DNA of 64,000 nt, taken from Chlamydiota bacterium (lineage in GTDB: Bacteria; Chlamydiota; Chlamydiia; Chlamydiales; JAAKFR01). The stretch lies in assembly GCA_021772465.1 (NCBI GenBank), contig JAJFLX010000003.1:62001-126000 (forward strand), in the 5' to 3' direction. A program made the position numbers and the translations under genes. Positions 30,217 through 40,768 of the stretch are shown here, in pieces (position 1 is the first letter of the stretch; every line of letters begins with the position of its first letter). Under the pieces are notes generated by a model. It was not told where the DNA came from. It ran no database searches and saw nothing but the letters and a program-made list of their open reading frames with translations.

Positions 30217-32361
30217 ATGTCACTATCCGAATTAGAAGAGGCAGATTCTACACTTCGCAGTGATGTCTCTCGGTTGATCCATGGCGATCACTGGGATCCC
30301 CACCAACTTCTTGGGCTCCAAGATAAGGTGATCCGTCTCTATCGCCCCGGCGCCTCGGAACTCTTTCTCGAAGTGAAAGGAGAGATTCACGGAGCAAATC
30401 GTGTCCATCCTACTGGGCTTTTTGAATTTCCCCTCCCCGAAGAGATTACCTACCGAGATTATCGCATCTATCATCAAAATGGTCTGCTCGCGCACGACCC
30501 TTACGCCTTCTCTCCAACATGGGGGGAAATCGACGCCCATCTACTTGGTAAAGGGGTGCACTACGAGCTCTACAAAGCCCTTGGAGCCCACCTCACCACC
30601 CACCAGGGAGTCGAGGGGGTGAAATTTGCCGTCTGGGCGCCTAATGCCATGCGTATCTCCGTTGTAGGCGATTTCAACTTCTGGGATGGACGTGTCAATC
30701 CGATGCGAACGATGGGACAATCAGGGGTTTGGGAACTCTTTATTCCGGGCCTTGCCAGCAAAGAGCGGTACAAATTTGAGATCAAAACCAAGCAGGGAGA
30801 GGTTTTACTCAAATCCGATCCCTTTGCAACCAGAAGCGAGCACCGCCCTTTGAATGCCTCGGTAGTCAGTGTGCTTGGGCATGAGTGGGAAGATGATGAG
30901 TGGATGGCCAAGCGAAGGTTAGAAGCTGATCTTTCTAAACCATTCAACATATATGAGATGCATTTGGGGTCATGGAAGCTCTCCCACGGCCATCATCTCA
31001 CTTATAAGCAGCTAGCTGAAGAGCTTGTGGCGTATTGCCATGAGATGGGATTTACACATGTCGAATTGCTTCCTGTCCAAGAGCATCCCCTTGACGAGTC
31101 GTGGGGGTATCAGGTTTCGGGCTTCTTCTCTGTTACCAGTCGGTACGGAAGTCCCGAGGAGTTTCAAGCTCTTGTCGACCATCTTCACAAAAATAATATC
31201 GGAGTGATCCTCGATTGGGTTCCCGCTCACTTTCCATCAGATAGTTTTGCTCTCGCCCGATTTGATGGGACCTGTCTTTTTGAACATGAAGATCCCCGCC
31301 AGGGCTACCACCCTCACTGGAATACACTCATCTTCAACTATGGGCGTCCTGAGGTAGTGAACTTCTTGATTGCGAGCGCACTTTTTTGGTGTGAGCAAAT
31401 GCACATCGATGGTCTGCGCGTCGATGCGGTCGCCTCTATGCTCTATTTGGACTATGGGAGAGAGCATGGGGCCTGGATTCCCAATGCAGAGGGGGGGAAG
31501 GAAAATCTTGAGGCGATCGAGTTTCTCAAACACCTCAACTCTATATTGCATCAGAGGTGCCCTGGAGTGGTTACGATTGCTGAAGAATCGACCTCTTTTT
31601 CACAGGTGACTCAAAACGTTGAATGGGGAGGGCTCGGCTTTGACTACAAGTGGAATATGGGGTGGATGAATGACACCCTCCGCTATTTTACAAAAGATCC
31701 GCTCTATCGTCGCTACGATCATGGCGATCTCACCTTCGGGCTTCTCTACGCCTTCACTGAGAAATTTGTCCTCGTTCTCTCTCACGATGAAGTCGTACAT
31801 GGCAAGGGGAGCTTGCTCTCAAAAATGCCTGGAGACTACTGGCAGAAATTCGCCAATTTACGCCTATTACTCAGTTACATGATTTGCCAGCCTGGCAAGA
31901 AGATGCTTTTTATGGGAGGAGAACTCGGACAGTTTAGCGAGTGGAATGTGAAAGAGGAGCTCCATTGGCACCTTCTCCAATACCCAAGTCATCAAGGCAT
32001 CAAAGATCTCACCCGAGACCTCAATCACTTCTATCTCAATCACTCTCAGCTATGGGAGCACGATAGCGATTTTTCAGGATTTGAGTGGGTCGATTTTTCC
32101 GACAGCGATCACAGCATCATCAGCTATAGGAGGAAGGGGAGTGGGCCAGAGCAGCTGCTCTGTGTGCACAATTTTACCCCGGTGTGTCATGAGCGCTACT
32201 CGCTCCCCCTTCGAGGCTTCTCAGAGGCCGAAGAGCTCTTTAATACCGACGAATCTGAGTACGGAGGGTCGGGCAAGTCCGCTGGCCCTCTCGAGATCTC
32301 CCCTGAGAGTCTCATTCTCACTCTCCCCCCTCTCTCTACATTAATAATTCAAATAAATTAA
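30217..32361 (+). CDS. glgB: 1,4-alpha-glucan branching enzyme
   Basis: GlgB makes alpha-1,6 branches in glycogen. A CBM48 domain is in the N-terminal third (KFAVWAPNAMRISVVGDFNFW at 136-156), followed by the GH13 barrel with VDWVPAHFP-like ILDWVPAHFPSD, nucleophile D403 (DGLRVDAVASM), acid E456 (TIAEEST) and LSHDEVVHGKGSLL. Length 714 aa is usual. The gene is 14 bases after the CT865-like gene and has no own ribosome binding site, so translation is likely coupled. Chlamydiae store glycogen, in Chlamydia in the inclusion lumen. The 3' end is followed by an AT-rich spacer with no terminator. Confidence 0.97.
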   Translation: MSLSELEEADSTLRSDVSRLIHGDHWDPHQLLGLQDKVIRLYRPGASELFLEVKGEIHGANRVHPTGLFEFPLPEEITYRDYRIYHQNGLLAHDPYAFSPTWGEIDAHLLGKGVHYELYKALGAHLTTHQGVEGVKFAVWAPNAMRISVVGDFNFWDGRVNPMRTMGQSGVWELFIPGLASKERYKFEIKTKQGEVLLKSDPFATRSEHRPLNASVVSVLGHEWEDDEWMAKRRLEADLSKPFNIYEMHLGSWKLSHGHHLTYKQLAEELVAYCHEMGFTHVELLPVQEHPLDESWGYQVSGFFSVTSRYGSPEEFQALVDHLHKNNIGVILDWVPAHFPSDSFALARFDGTCLFEHEDPRQGYHPHWNTLIFNYGRPEVVNFLIASALFWCEQMHIDGLRVDAVASMLYLDYGREHGAWIPNAEGGKENLEAIEFLKHLNSILHQRCPGVVTIAEESTSFSQVTQNVEWGGLGFDYKWNMGWMNDTLRYFTKDPLYRRYDHGDLTFGLLYAFTEKFVLVLSHDEVVHGKGSLLSKMPGDYWQKFANLRLLLSYMICQPGKKMLFMGGELGQFSEWNVKEELHWHLLQYPSHQGIKDLTRDLNHFYLNHSQLWEHDSDFSGFEWVDFSDSDHSIISYRRKGSGPEQLLCVHNFTPVCHERYSLPLRGFSEAEELFNTDESEYGGSGKSAGPLEISPESLILTLPPLSTLIIQIN

Positions 32362-32421
32362 TAATATATTAACAAATATTTGTTATAATTATTTCAATAT
32401 TGAATATATATAGGTTTTTAT

Positions 32422-32997
32422 ATGTCTGCAATGTCTGGAGTGATGGATCAAATGAAAGAGAGGATGGGAGATGCCTTTGACAAGGTGATGAGTTACCCCG
32501 ATAAAGCTGAAACAAAGCAGGGGAGATTTGCCTGCAGGATTCTCTTTGATCTAGGCCTCATTCTCGCAGGGACGCTCGTGATGGGGAGTCTATCTGGGTT
32601 TTCTTTATCTTCTCTCGGTTCTGGAGGCTTCCAGGGGCTCAGCCGTCTAGTCTTCTTAGCGCCGATAGCCATTGGTACGGCCTGGCTGATTCAAGATCTC
32701 ACCCCTAAAAAATTCCATAAACCCCTAGCGGTTATTTCTGCAATAGCGCTTCCTGTCTTACTCGTCACAGCAGGGGTCTTAATCTCTAAGGGAGCTCTTC
32801 AGAACGGACCGACCTATGCCTTCACGCAGCCTCATCTTTTGCTCGGACTGGCTATGATGCCACTAGGGCTAGGCTCCATTGGGATGGTTAGCTATCCCGT
32901 ATTCAAGTCGAAAGAGAAGAGAATGGAGTTCAAAGCGCACCAGCCAGCACCCTCGAAAGGGAAACATGTTGAGATGACAGAATTTAAGCGCATTTAA
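32422..32997 (+). CDS. hypothetical multi-span membrane protein, Inc-like
   Basis: The 191-residue protein has four hydrophobic segments at about 38-60, 73-91, 101-123 and 138-160, arranged as two close pairs, with a charged N-terminus of 37 residues and a basic tail of 30. I recognise no family. A TATAAT at 32384-32389 and a run of AT-rich DNA precede the ATG. It is convergent with gatB, overlapping it by 14 bases. In C. trachomatis the Inc gene CT005 (IncV) lies downstream of gatB (CT004), from memory, so this could be a positional counterpart, though the topology is not identical. Confidence 0.68.
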   Translation: MSAMSGVMDQMKERMGDAFDKVMSYPDKAETKQGRFACRILFDLGLILAGTLVMGSLSGFSLSSLGSGGFQGLSRLVFLAPIAIGTAWLIQDLTPKKFHKPLAVISAIALPVLLVTAGVLISKGALQNGPTYAFTQPHLLLGLAMMPLGLGSIGMVSYPVFKSKEKRMEFKAHQPAPSKGKHVEMTEFKRI

Positions 32998-34423
32998 GTT
33001 TTTGCTTGAGAAGTTGATTCACAAGAGGGGGCGGCGCTTTTCCTTCTGTAGCTTTCATCACCTGTCCGATTAAAAACCCGAAGGCTTTCTCTTTTCCCGC
33101 CAAAAAATCTTCAACAGATTGCCTATTCTCAATGAGCACCTGATCGATGATCGCCTCGATTTGAGCCACATCGTCCATCGGTTTGAAATTAGGGTTTTCC
33201 TCGATAATCAAAGAGGGGTCCTTGCCGGGAGCCGAGACCATCAAGTCGGCAACCTTCTTCGCAATCTTTCCCGTGATTTCTCCTGAGTCGATTTTATTTA
33301 CCAATGAGGCTACATGCGTCGGTAAAATGCCGCTGCTCCAAAGGTTTTTTCCACTCTCTTTGTAGCGCCCTGCAAATTCCACGACAATCCAATTAGCTAA
33401 ACTTTTAGCGTTGCTACATGTTTTGAGCCCCACATCAAAAAAGTCGGCTAGTGCCTTCTCATTGACTAGAATCAAAGCAGTTTCGTGGGCAAGTCCATAG
33501 GTCTCAAGGTATCGTTTTTCACGATCGTAGGGGAGCTCAGGAAGGGTCTGGCGGATCGCATCGATGTACTCCTCCTCGAGGATCAGAGGGGGAAGATCGG
33601 GTTCGAGAAAATAGCGGTAGTCGTCAGAGCTCTCTTTGAGCCGCATGAGGATGGTCCTTTTGGTCTCGGGATCAAATCGGTAGGTCGATTCGATCACTTT
33701 GAAGTCCGGATCCCGAGCATAGGCAGCTACTTGTCTTTTAAACTCTGATTCAAGTGCAAGCCCCATATAATTAAAAGAGTTGATGTTTTTGATTTCGATC
33801 TTAGGGCGCAGCTCGGAGCTCCCTTTGGGACGCACTGAGATGTTTGCGTCGATGCGAAGAGAGCCCTCTTCCATGTTGCAGTCTGAGACATCCAAGTACT
33901 GAAGAACAGCTTTTAGCCCCATTGCATAAGCGATGGCCTCTTTGATTGAAAAGATGCAAGGTGTGGAGACAATTTCAATGAGTGGCACCCCTGCGCGGTT
34001 GTAGTCGACACCTGCAAAGCCGGAGAAGTGCTTGAGCATCCCCGCATCATCTTCGAGATGAGCCCGATCAATCGTAAATTTCTTCGGCACTCCCTCCACA
34101 TCGGCAATGAGGTGCCCGCCCTTTACAATGGGGTGAGCAAATTGTGTGATCTGAAAATTTCGGGGGCTATCGGGATAGAAGTAAGACTTTCGATCAAATC
34201 GGCTATAGGTCGCTATCTCCGCTCCCACGGCGCACCCGAACAGGACCGCTTTGTGGACAGCCTCTTTGTTGAGTACAGGGAGGGACCCAGGCTGGCCTGT
34301 ACACACATTAGAAATATTGGTGTTGGGCTCATCGCCAAAATGGTTGAGCGCGCTGCTAAAGAGTTTAGTTTGCGTGTTGAGCTCCACGTGGACTTCAAGT
34401 CCAATGACAGGTTCCCATTGCAT
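32984..34423 (-). CDS. gatB: aspartyl/glutamyl-tRNA amidotransferase subunit B
   Basis: GatB activates mischarged Glu-tRNA(Gln) or Asp-tRNA(Asn) so that GatA can amidate it. The start [20 protein letters not shown] and the [11 protein letters not shown] and [13 protein letters not shown] stretches are family hallmarks; the C-terminal YqeY-like tail ends [16 protein letters not shown] chose ATG 34423 (479 aa), which follows GGAGGTGGAGTG; the longer frame from 34504 runs into gatA. Start and the gatA stop share one base (TGATG). The operon is C-A-B on the minus strand. Confidence 0.97.
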   Translation of the reverse strand: MQWEPVIGLEVHVELNTQTKLFSSALNHFGDEPNTNISNVCTGQPGSLPVLNKEAVHKAVLFGCAVGAEIATYSRFDRKSYFYPDSPRNFQITQFAHPIVKGGHLIADVEGVPKKFTIDRAHLEDDAGMLKHFSGFAGVDYNRAGVPLIEIVSTPCIFSIKEAIAYAMGLKAVLQYLDVSDCNMEEGSLRIDANISVRPKGSSELRPKIEIKNINSFNYMGLALESEFKRQVAAYARDPDFKVIESTYRFDPETKRTILMRLKESSDDYRYFLEPDLPPLILEEEYIDAIRQTLPELPYDREKRYLETYGLAHETALILVNEKALADFFDVGLKTCSNAKSLANWIVVEFAGRYKESGKNLWSSGILPTHVASLVNKIDSGEITGKIAKKVADLMVSAPGKDPSLIIEENPNFKPMDDVAQIEAIIDQVLIENRQSVEDFLAGKEKAFGFLIGQVMKATEGKAPPPLVNQLLKQKLKCA

Positions 34424-35889
34424 CACTCCACCTCCCTGTCGAACTTTTCGGGGATTTCTCGGGAATAGGGGGCTGCTTTTTCGTAGGCATGGGCGAGGCG
34501 GCAAATGAGAGGGTCTTCACGCTTTGCACCAATGAGTTGGAGGCCGAACGGTTTTTTCGCTCCATTAAAGCCCGAGGGGACTGAAATGGCAGGAAGGTGG
34601 GCGAGGTTGACTCCAATGGTATAAATATCTTGCAAGTACATGTTCAAGGGGCAACGGATCGCATTTTTTGGAAAAGCAGCTGTAGGAGCAACAGGCGTTG
34701 CGATGGCATCACACTGCTGAAAGGCTTGTTCAAAGGATTCAATGATCTTTGCTCTCACCTTGCTCGCTTGTTTATAGTAGGCATCTTGAAATCCCGCAGA
34801 GAGAACGTAAGTCCCAAGCAAAATCCGCTTTTTGACCTCTGGGCCAAATCCTGCAGTGCGAGAGAGACTGTAGGCATCGGTGAGGTTTTTAGCTTCTTTT
34901 GCACGCACTCCAAAACGGATCCCATCGAATCGTGCAAGATTGGTCGAGGCTTCAGCGGTCGCTATAATGTAGTAGGTAGCAATCGAGTATTTGAGGATGT
35001 CGAGGTCTATTTCAACGATTTCGCATCCAAGCGTTTTGAGGACCTCAATTGCTCGATCAAAGCAAGCGGATGCTTCAGGATTTAAATCCTTGAGAAAGGC
35101 TAGGGGTATCCCAATTTTTTTTCCTTCAAAGTGTCCATCAAACTGAGCAAGGTAATCATCGCTATGAGCTTGAATACTCGTGGCATCGTGGGGGTCGCGT
35201 CTTCCCAATACCTCCATCACAAGAGCGACATCTTCAGTTGAAACGGCCATAGGTCCAATTTGATCCAAGGAGGAACCGAAAGCAACCAGCCCATAGCGGG
35301 AGACTCGGCCATAGGTTGGCTTGAGACCTACCACGCCGCAAAAAGCAGCAGGTTGGCGAACAGATCCACCGGTATCGCTGCCTAAGGTGATGGGGCAGAG
35401 CCTTGCTGCTACAGCTGCTGCAGAGCCCCCAGACGATCCTCCAGGGACGCAGTCGAGACACCAAGGATTTGAAGTCTCTTGCAAGGCCGAATGTTCATTT
35501 GAAGACCCCATCGCAAACTCGTCGAGGTTGGTCTTTCCAATGATGATAGCATCTTCTGCTTCCAAAAGTTTTGTAGCCGTGGCATCAAAGAGCGCGCGAT
35601 AATTGATCAAGAATTTTGAGGCACATGTCGTGAGTTCATCTTTGACATGGATGTTGTCTTTGATCCCAATAGGGATAGCGGCAAGTTTTCCTACCTTCTC
35701 TCCACGGGCATAGCGCGCATCGAGCTCTCTTGCTTTGGAAAGAGCGCGCTCGGGGAAAGTGGCGAGAAAGGCGCCTATTTCGGGATCAAATTTTTCTATT
35801 CGTTTGAGAAAATAGCGGGTGATCTCCTCAGCTGAGAATGTGTGGTCTAAAAACCGTGCGTGGAGCTCTGTTGCCGTGAGTGTGTACAT
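34423..35889 (-). CDS. gatA: aspartyl/glutamyl-tRNA amidotransferase subunit A
   Basis: GatA is the amidase subunit that releases ammonia from glutamine. The Ser-cisSer-Lys triad is K77 (IPIGIKDN), S152 (GGSSGGS) and S176 (DTGGSVRQP), with exactly the spacing known for GatA. The length of 488 aa is normal. It lies 3 bases after gatC and its stop overlaps the gatB ATG. No glutaminyl-tRNA synthetase is seen in the window, consistent with the indirect pathway used by chlamydiae. Confidence 0.97.
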   Translation of the reverse strand: MYTLTATELHARFLDHTFSAEEITRYFLKRIEKFDPEIGAFLATFPERALSKARELDARYARGEKVGKLAAIPIGIKDNIHVKDELTTCASKFLINYRALFDATATKLLEAEDAIIIGKTNLDEFAMGSSNEHSALQETSNPWCLDCVPGGSSGGSAAAVAARLCPITLGSDTGGSVRQPAAFCGVVGLKPTYGRVSRYGLVAFGSSLDQIGPMAVSTEDVALVMEVLGRRDPHDATSIQAHSDDYLAQFDGHFEGKKIGIPLAFLKDLNPEASACFDRAIEVLKTLGCEIVEIDLDILKYSIATYYIIATAEASTNLARFDGIRFGVRAKEAKNLTDAYSLSRTAGFGPEVKKRILLGTYVLSAGFQDAYYKQASKVRAKIIESFEQAFQQCDAIATPVAPTAAFPKNAIRCPLNMYLQDIYTIGVNLAHLPAISVPSGFNGAKKPFGLQLIGAKREDPLICRLAHAYEKAAPYSREIPEKFDREVE

Positions 35890-35892
35890 GGT

Positions 35893-36192
35893 TTACTCGT
35901 TTGTAATGATAGGAGGAACGCGGATCATACCTCCAACTTGCTCAGGAGCGTTGCTAAGAAATGCTTCTCGTTCAATCTGCTCTTGAGGAAAATCTTCTCG
36001 AAGCGTAGCCAACCCTTGAGGCTCAAGGTGGCTTCGAGGACTCAGATTGGAGACATCGACTTCGTGCAAAAGTTCGCCATAATCGAGCACCATTTTAAGG
36101 TCGTGTGCGATTTCGTGAGTCTCCTCTTCGGTGAGATCAATGCGCGCGAGTTTACTGAGTTCCTTGACTTGCTCTTCCGTGAAATTTGACAT
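35893..36192 (-). CDS. gatC: aspartyl/glutamyl-tRNA amidotransferase subunit C
   Basis: The 99-residue GatC stabilises the GatA-GatB complex. EEQVKELSKLARIDLTEEE at the N-terminus and LKMVLDYGELLHEVDVSNLSP are typical. It is the first gene of gatCAB and divergent from the epimerase at 36249; the 56 bases between must hold promoters for both directions. The block corresponds to C. trachomatis CT002-CT004, from memory. Confidence 0.94.
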   Translation of the reverse strand: MSNFTEEQVKELSKLARIDLTEEETHEIAHDLKMVLDYGELLHEVDVSNLSPRSHLEPQGLATLREDFPQEQIEREAFLSNAPEQVGGMIRVPPIITNE

Positions 36193-36248
36193 AAGCTACG
36201 ATTCTATTATCCTTTAGGTTAAAAATCAATTCCTTTACTCTTCACCTT

Positions 36249-37133
36249 ATGAAGATTGTAATAGCAGGTGCGAGCGGCTTTGTCGGGTCGCATTTAACCG
36301 AGCATTTTAAAGAGCATGAGCTCGTCTTACTTTCGACCAAGTCTCGAGAGGGCTTTACCCACTGGAACCCTGAAGATAAGAGGGTTGATCTCTCTTCGTT
36401 AGAGGGGTGTGACGTTGTAATCAACCTCGCAGGAGAGAGCCTGATAGGGCGGTGGTCGAAAGAGAAGATGAAGCAGATTGAGAAAAGCCGCATCGAGGCG
36501 ACTCAATTTCTCGCAGAGAGCCTGCTTAGGTTGCAAAAATTGCCTGCTCTACTCATCAACGCTTCAGCTATTGGCTATTATGGCGATCGTGGAGAGGAGG
36601 TTCTTACCGAGACGAGTGGTGTAGGTTCGGGGTTTCTTTCTGAAGTGTGTGAAAATTGGGAAGCGCTCACAGCAGGGGTTGCTTCGCGAGGTGTTCGCGT
36701 CGTGCTTGCTCGTTTTGGGTTGATTCTAGGCTCCGATGGGGGACTTCTTAAGCAGATGGAAAAACCCTTCAAGATGGGCATGGGAGGGTATCTTGGGTCA
36801 GGGGAGCAGATGATGAGCTGGATGGCGATTGATGATCTTTTGAGCGCTATGGATCTGCTCATTCATGACGACTCGATTTCAGGAGCTGTCAACTTCGTCG
36901 CTCCTGGAGCTGTTTCAAACCGAGAATTCACCCACCTTCTTGCAAAAGCCTTAGGCAAATCAGCCTCCCTTCCCATTCCAAAAATTGCCCTTAAGATGCT
37001 CTTTGGCGAGGCGACTCAAATGTTCCTCGCTAGCGTCCATGTGCATCCCGAAAAGCTGCTCGCCAAAAACTTTCAGTTTGAATGCTCTACCCTTGAAGAG
37101 GCTTTAAAAAAATATTTGCCAATAATTGCATGA
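36249..37133 (+). CDS. TIGR01777-family NAD-dependent epimerase
   Basis: The protein is an extended short-chain dehydrogenase with the Rossmann start MKIVIAGASGFVGSHLTEHF, and the family hallmarks VVINLAGESLIGRWSKEKMKQI, NASAIGYYGDRGEEVLTE and a DUF1731 C-terminal domain (FGEATQMFLASVHVHPEKLLA). Members (YfcH, plant SulA-like GIANT CHLOROPLAST 1) have no settled substrate. 294 aa, normal length. It starts a plus-strand unit opposite gatC. Confidence 0.93.
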   Translation: MKIVIAGASGFVGSHLTEHFKEHELVLLSTKSREGFTHWNPEDKRVDLSSLEGCDVVINLAGESLIGRWSKEKMKQIEKSRIEATQFLAESLLRLQKLPALLINASAIGYYGDRGEEVLTETSGVGSGFLSEVCENWEALTAGVASRGVRVVLARFGLILGSDGGLLKQMEKPFKMGMGGYLGSGEQMMSWMAIDDLLSAMDLLIHDDSISGAVNFVAPGAVSNREFTHLLAKALGKSASLPIPKIALKMLFGEATQMFLASVHVHPEKLLAKNFQFECSTLEEALKKYLPIIA

Positions 37134-37181
37134 GCAAGTAACTCTGAGAGAAGCAAATTTAAACCTTTTTAGGAGGAAACA

Positions 37182-37400
37182 ATGAGAGTAGTTCATTGGA
37201 TAGCGCTTGTTCTTGTGATCGTAGGTGCTTTGAATTGGGGAATGATTGGATTTTTCCAAATCGATGTGATTGCGAGTATTTTTGGAGGTCAAGCCGCTGC
37301 GATTAGCCGCATCATCTATGCCCTTGTAGGTCTCGCGGGTATTTGGTGCTTTTCACTCTTCAAATTCCTTGCTTGCTGCGATATCAAAAAGGGGAAATAA
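37182..37400 (+). CDS. DUF378 small membrane protein
   Basis: The 72-residue protein matches the DUF378 (YuzA) family: VHWIALVLVIVGALNWGMIG, then IDVIASIFGG and a second span (ISRIIYALVGLAGIWCFSLF). Two membrane spans make up most of it. AGGAGG precedes the ATG by 6 bases. A perfect 11-bp hairpin follows. Function unknown. Confidence 0.92.
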   Translation: MRVVHWIALVLVIVGALNWGMIGFFQIDVIASIFGGQAAAISRIIYALVGLAGIWCFSLFKFLACCDIKKGK

Positions 37401-37421
37401 ACCCCAAGTTTCAGATTTCTA

Positions 37422-37447
37422 TGCAGAGAGCCGTTTGGCTCTCTGCA
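37422..37447. terminator. hairpin between convergent genes
   Basis: TGCAGAGAGCC (37422-37432) pairs perfectly with GGCTCTCTGCA (37437-37447) around GTTT. The T run is short, so termination may be weak or bidirectional for the flanking convergent genes. Confidence 0.7.
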
Positions 37448-37466
37448 GCTTTAACTCCCCCCGGTT

Positions 37467-38384
37467 TTAAAAGCTCAAGACTCCGCTAATTCCCGCATAA
37501 CTAGACCCTTCAAACTTGTAGTGGATCGTATCCTTGTCGTTGCGGTTCGAAACTTTGAAATCTCCATCAAAAGTATGTCCTACAAAAGCTTTGAGAAGAG
37601 CCCATCGAGCGGGTTTATAGACCAAGTCAAATTCAGCCCCAGCCGTTTCGTACTCAAAGATCGCTTGAGGATTGGGTTGGTCACATCCTACCCTGTGGCG
37701 GTTGCGCAAAAATCGGATAGAGCCCGCTAAAGTGAGGCAGCTAGTCCAGTCGTATTCGACAGCGACATTGATTGGGTAGACCATATTGATCCGCCAGTTT
37801 TCTGAAGGGAGATAGATGAACCCAAAGATGGGCCACACCTTATCTTTTTTGAGCCCAACTTCTAAGATGAGTCCTAAATCGATTTCGACAAAGGAACAGA
37901 GCGAGTACTTGCCCCAAAGCACTCCCTGGTAGAGTGTGTAATCGACAAGGGAAAATTGCTCAGTGTCGAAAAAAGCAGCAACTGTGACCGTCCAAGTCCA
38001 ATCGGGGACCGCTTTAGTAAAGGCCCCAATTGAGAGGTTGATGTAGTTGAACTCCGTCTCATCAAACTGGGGGTTGTCTTTCATGTCAACTGTTGTCCCT
38101 ACCCAACCGGCTCCAAAGATAAGACCTGAAATGAGATTGTAGGGGTAGGTATAAGCAAAAGCGATATCGGACTGGATGTAGCGGAGATTGCTATCTGCCA
38201 CCTCGGAGGTGCGGAAATCAGCTTTTGAGACGTTAACATACTGTCCGCTGATCGAGAAGGGGTAGAAAGGGGGGGGAGCCTCTGTCTCGAGCTCAAAGAG
38301 GGGGTAGTTGAGGTCGTCTTGGGCGAGAAGCACTAAAGGGAGAGCTAAAAGAAGTGAGAGCCAAAATTTCATGAATCTATGCAT
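37467..38384 (-). CDS. outer-membrane beta-barrel protein, hypothetical
   Basis: A signal peptide (KFWLSLLLALPLVLLAQ) is followed by about 285 residues of alternating aromatic and polar segments, typical of a transmembrane beta barrel, and the chain ends in Phe (GISGVLSF), as outer-membrane proteins do. I do not recognise the family. In-frame starts are TTG 38396, ATG 38384 and ATG 38372; I chose 38384. It precedes rnhC by 8 bases in the minus-strand direction order rnhC, barrel. A position like C. trachomatis CT007 next to CT008 is possible. Confidence 0.7.
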   Translation of the reverse strand: MHRFMKFWLSLLLALPLVLLAQDDLNYPLFELETEAPPPFYPFSISGQYVNVSKADFRTSEVADSNLRYIQSDIAFAYTYPYNLISGLIFGAGWVGTTVDMKDNPQFDETEFNYINLSIGAFTKAVPDWTWTVTVAAFFDTEQFSLVDYTLYQGVLWGKYSLCSFVEIDLGLILEVGLKKDKVWPIFGFIYLPSENWRINMVYPINVAVEYDWTSCLTLAGSIRFLRNRHRVGCDQPNPQAIFEYETAGAEFDLVYKPARWALLKAFVGHTFDGDFKVSNRNDKDTIHYKFEGSSYAGISGVLSF

Positions 38385-38404
38385 AGCAAAATTCAAAAAT
38401 CAGG

Positions 38405-39292
38405 TCATTCTAAAATTTGCTTCGTTGTTTTAAAGTGGAGCTTGCCGACCTCTTCTAGGATATTGGGACCGTGGCGCCTCACAAGTTGCTTTCCAATTTG
38501 TAGAATGTGCCCATTTGCCCCCTTGGGCAGTTTTTCTGAAAACTGCTTTTCTAAGGCTTCTAGACCTCTGACAAAAGCAGCTCTAGCAAGAATTGAGGCT
38601 GCAGCGACGACAATATCTTGTTCCCCTTGAGTTTTTTGCGTGAGCGTGACCTCCTTCCCCTTTTTTGCAAGAGCTGTTTGGACGACGTGGTCGGCTGCAA
38701 ATTTGTCGATTAAGATATCGGTGCAACCCGTTTTTTCAACGAGCTGCTCGATCACCGTCGCATGTCCCCAACCTAGAAGAAGGTTGAGGTTGCCAAATTT
38801 TTCGTAGAGCTCGTTGTATTTACGAGGTCCAATCCGGACGATATGGTGGGGACAACGTTTTCGAATCTGGTCAGCAATTTTTAAAATAGAAGGATCTTTT
38901 AACCGTTTGGAGTCCTTGATGCCCCATTTCTTCAGCTCTAAGAGACTCTTTTCATCGGCGTACACCCCCGCGATGCAAAGAGGGCCAAAATAATCCCCTT
39001 TACCCGACTCATCCACCCCAATATGAGGAGTAAAATCCTGATTTTCTGCTTGTTGAAAAGTAAAGGTCCCGAGAATCTCAGGCTCGAGATAGAATTCAAC
39101 AAATTCGGCCATCTCCTTCCCCTGAACGACAAGCTTTCCTGACTCGTAGAGCGTGCAGCAGAGATGGAGCTTTTTGGCTTGGAACTTTGTGTGAGGGGGG
39201 CGGGTGAGCGTAAAGCCTTGGCCGATCAACCCTTCTTGAAGTTTTTTGCTCTGATCTGCATCAATTTTTGTCACAAATAGTGAGGGAGGCAT
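38405..39292 (-). CDS. rnhC: ribonuclease HIII
   Basis: RNase HIII removes RNA from RNA-DNA hybrids. The metal-binding motif GVDESGKGDYFGPL lies about 80 residues from the N-terminal TBP-like domain (start LFVTKIDADQSKKLQEGL). Further acidic residues at DSKRL and DKFAADHV complete the site. Starts are ATG 39292 (295 aa, chosen) and TTG 39331 (308 aa); the ATG matches typical N-termini. The gene is divergent from the lipoprotein gene at 39341. It corresponds to C. trachomatis CT008 (from memory). Confidence 0.95.
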   Translation of the reverse strand: MPPSLFVTKIDADQSKKLQEGLIGQGFTLTRPPHTKFQAKKLHLCCTLYESGKLVVQGKEMAEFVEFYLEPEILGTFTFQQAENQDFTPHIGVDESGKGDYFGPLCIAGVYADEKSLLELKKWGIKDSKRLKDPSILKIADQIRKRCPHHIVRIGPRKYNELYEKFGNLNLLLGWGHATVIEQLVEKTGCTDILIDKFAADHVVQTALAKKGKEVTLTQKTQGEQDIVVAAASILARAAFVRGLEALEKQFSEKLPKGANGHILQIGKQLVRRHGPNILEEVGKLHFKTTKQILE

Positions 39293-39340
39293 GGTGGCAT
39301 CAATCTTGCATTCTAGGGGGTATATAGACAAGGAATTTTG

Positions 39341-40768
39341 ATGAGATCAGCTCTCTGTATAGGCCTTACGGCTTCTCTTCTAGCCGGCTGTCTTTCGCAT
39401 ACCTATCGGGGAAGTCCTCTACCTCTTGAGTGCACAGATTTTGCCGTTCAAGTGCAAAGGGGACTTGGGAGTGGCGTTGTGTGCAGCGGGGACTACTTTG
39501 GGCGGTGCTGGTGGAGTTTCTTTGAAGACCCTCAGCTCAATCAGCTAATCGAGCTTGCCCTCACTTGCCATCCTGACATCAAGATGGCCGAGGCGCGCAT
39601 CGCTTTGGCTTACGATGAAGCGCTCGAGAGGCGTAGCAAACTTTTTCCCCACCTCTTTGGTTTTGCGAGTGCGACCCGAGAGAAGGTGAGTGAATTTGGA
39701 TCGAGGGTTCAAGGGGCAAAAGATCTCTTTACCGAAGTCTCTTTCTCTTTAGGTTCCTCTCTTTTTGAGCTCGATCTTTGGAAGCGAAATCAGAGCCTCT
39801 ACCGCGCAGCGCTTTGTGAAACAGCGGCTGAGATTGCTGAGTATGCTGAGGTCGAGCTTCTTCTCTCGAAAGCGATTGCATCGGTCTACGTCGCTTTGCA
39901 GTTCGACCTCGAAAGACTTGCAATCACCCAGAAACGGCTTCAAACTCGAAAACAGGTCTATAACCTTCTCTACCAGCAATTTAAAAATGGAATTATCGAT
40001 GAATTTCACCTCTACAGCACCGATATTGAAGTGCAAGTTCTTCGCGATGAAGTCTATAAGCTCGAAGCGGTCGTGGGAATTAATCGACATGCGCTTGCAG
40101 CGCTTGTAGGGAACATCTCTTGTTGCTCGGAGGGGATCGAGGTAATGCCTGCAGCAATGTTTGAAAAACCTGTTCCTCTTCCAAGATCTCTTCCGATAGA
40201 TCTCTTAGCCCGACGGCCTGATGTGGTGGCGAGTCAGTGGCAGATAGAGGCTGCCTGTTTTGATGTGCGTGCGGCCAAAGCAGAGTTTTTTCCTCGTATC
40301 GATCTCGTAGGATCGGTTGGTAACGAGTCTTTCAAGCTAGGTCAATTGCTTACAGGGAAGACTTTAACTGTTTTAGGAGAGGCGCTGAGTGTGCTTCCCA
40401 TCTTCACAGCTGGCAAGCTCCGCGCGAAGCTTGGAATCGCCCATGAACGGGTTGAAATAGCTGTCGAGAGGTACAATCAGACAGTACTTCTCGCAGTAGA
40501 GCAGGTGAGCGATGCCCTAACGACGCTGCAAAGCTCACACGCTCGCGTAGAAGCGCTTCAAAACTCCATTCAAGATGCTATGCAACTCTATTCACTTACT
40601 GAGCAGCGTTTTACACAAGGGGTTGCCAATCGCATCGCTGTTCTCAATGCACTTGAGGATCTTTTGGTTCAAAGAGATCTTGAAAAACGTGCCGATCTCG
40701 ATCGATTTTTATCTGCAATTGATCTGATGCGCGCTCTTGGGGGAGGGTATGACGTCAAAGAGCTCTAA
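39341..40768 (+). CDS. outer-membrane efflux lipoprotein, NodT/TolC family
   Basis: The start is ATG 39341 after AAGGA. The signal peptide ends in a lipobox (LLAGC, Cys17), so the protein is lipid-anchored. The body has the duplicated OMF domain of TolC/OprM proteins: ELALTCHPDIKMAEARIALA, LLARRPDVVASQWQIEAACF, VANRIAVLNALEDLLVQRDL. It should form the outer-membrane channel of a tripartite efflux pump. It overlaps the next gene, an EmrA-like fusion protein, by 20 bases. Confidence 0.92.
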   Translation: MRSALCIGLTASLLAGCLSHTYRGSPLPLECTDFAVQVQRGLGSGVVCSGDYFGRCWWSFFEDPQLNQLIELALTCHPDIKMAEARIALAYDEALERRSKLFPHLFGFASATREKVSEFGSRVQGAKDLFTEVSFSLGSSLFELDLWKRNQSLYRAALCETAAEIAEYAEVELLLSKAIASVYVALQFDLERLAITQKRLQTRKQVYNLLYQQFKNGIIDEFHLYSTDIEVQVLRDEVYKLEAVVGINRHALAALVGNISCCSEGIEVMPAAMFEKPVPLPRSLPIDLLARRPDVVASQWQIEAACFDVRAAKAEFFPRIDLVGSVGNESFKLGQLLTGKTLTVLGEALSVLPIFTAGKLRAKLGIAHERVEIAVERYNQTVLLAVEQVSDALTTLQSSHARVEALQNSIQDAMQLYSLTEQRFTQGVANRIAVLNALEDLLVQRDLEKRADLDRFLSAIDLMRALGGGYDVKEL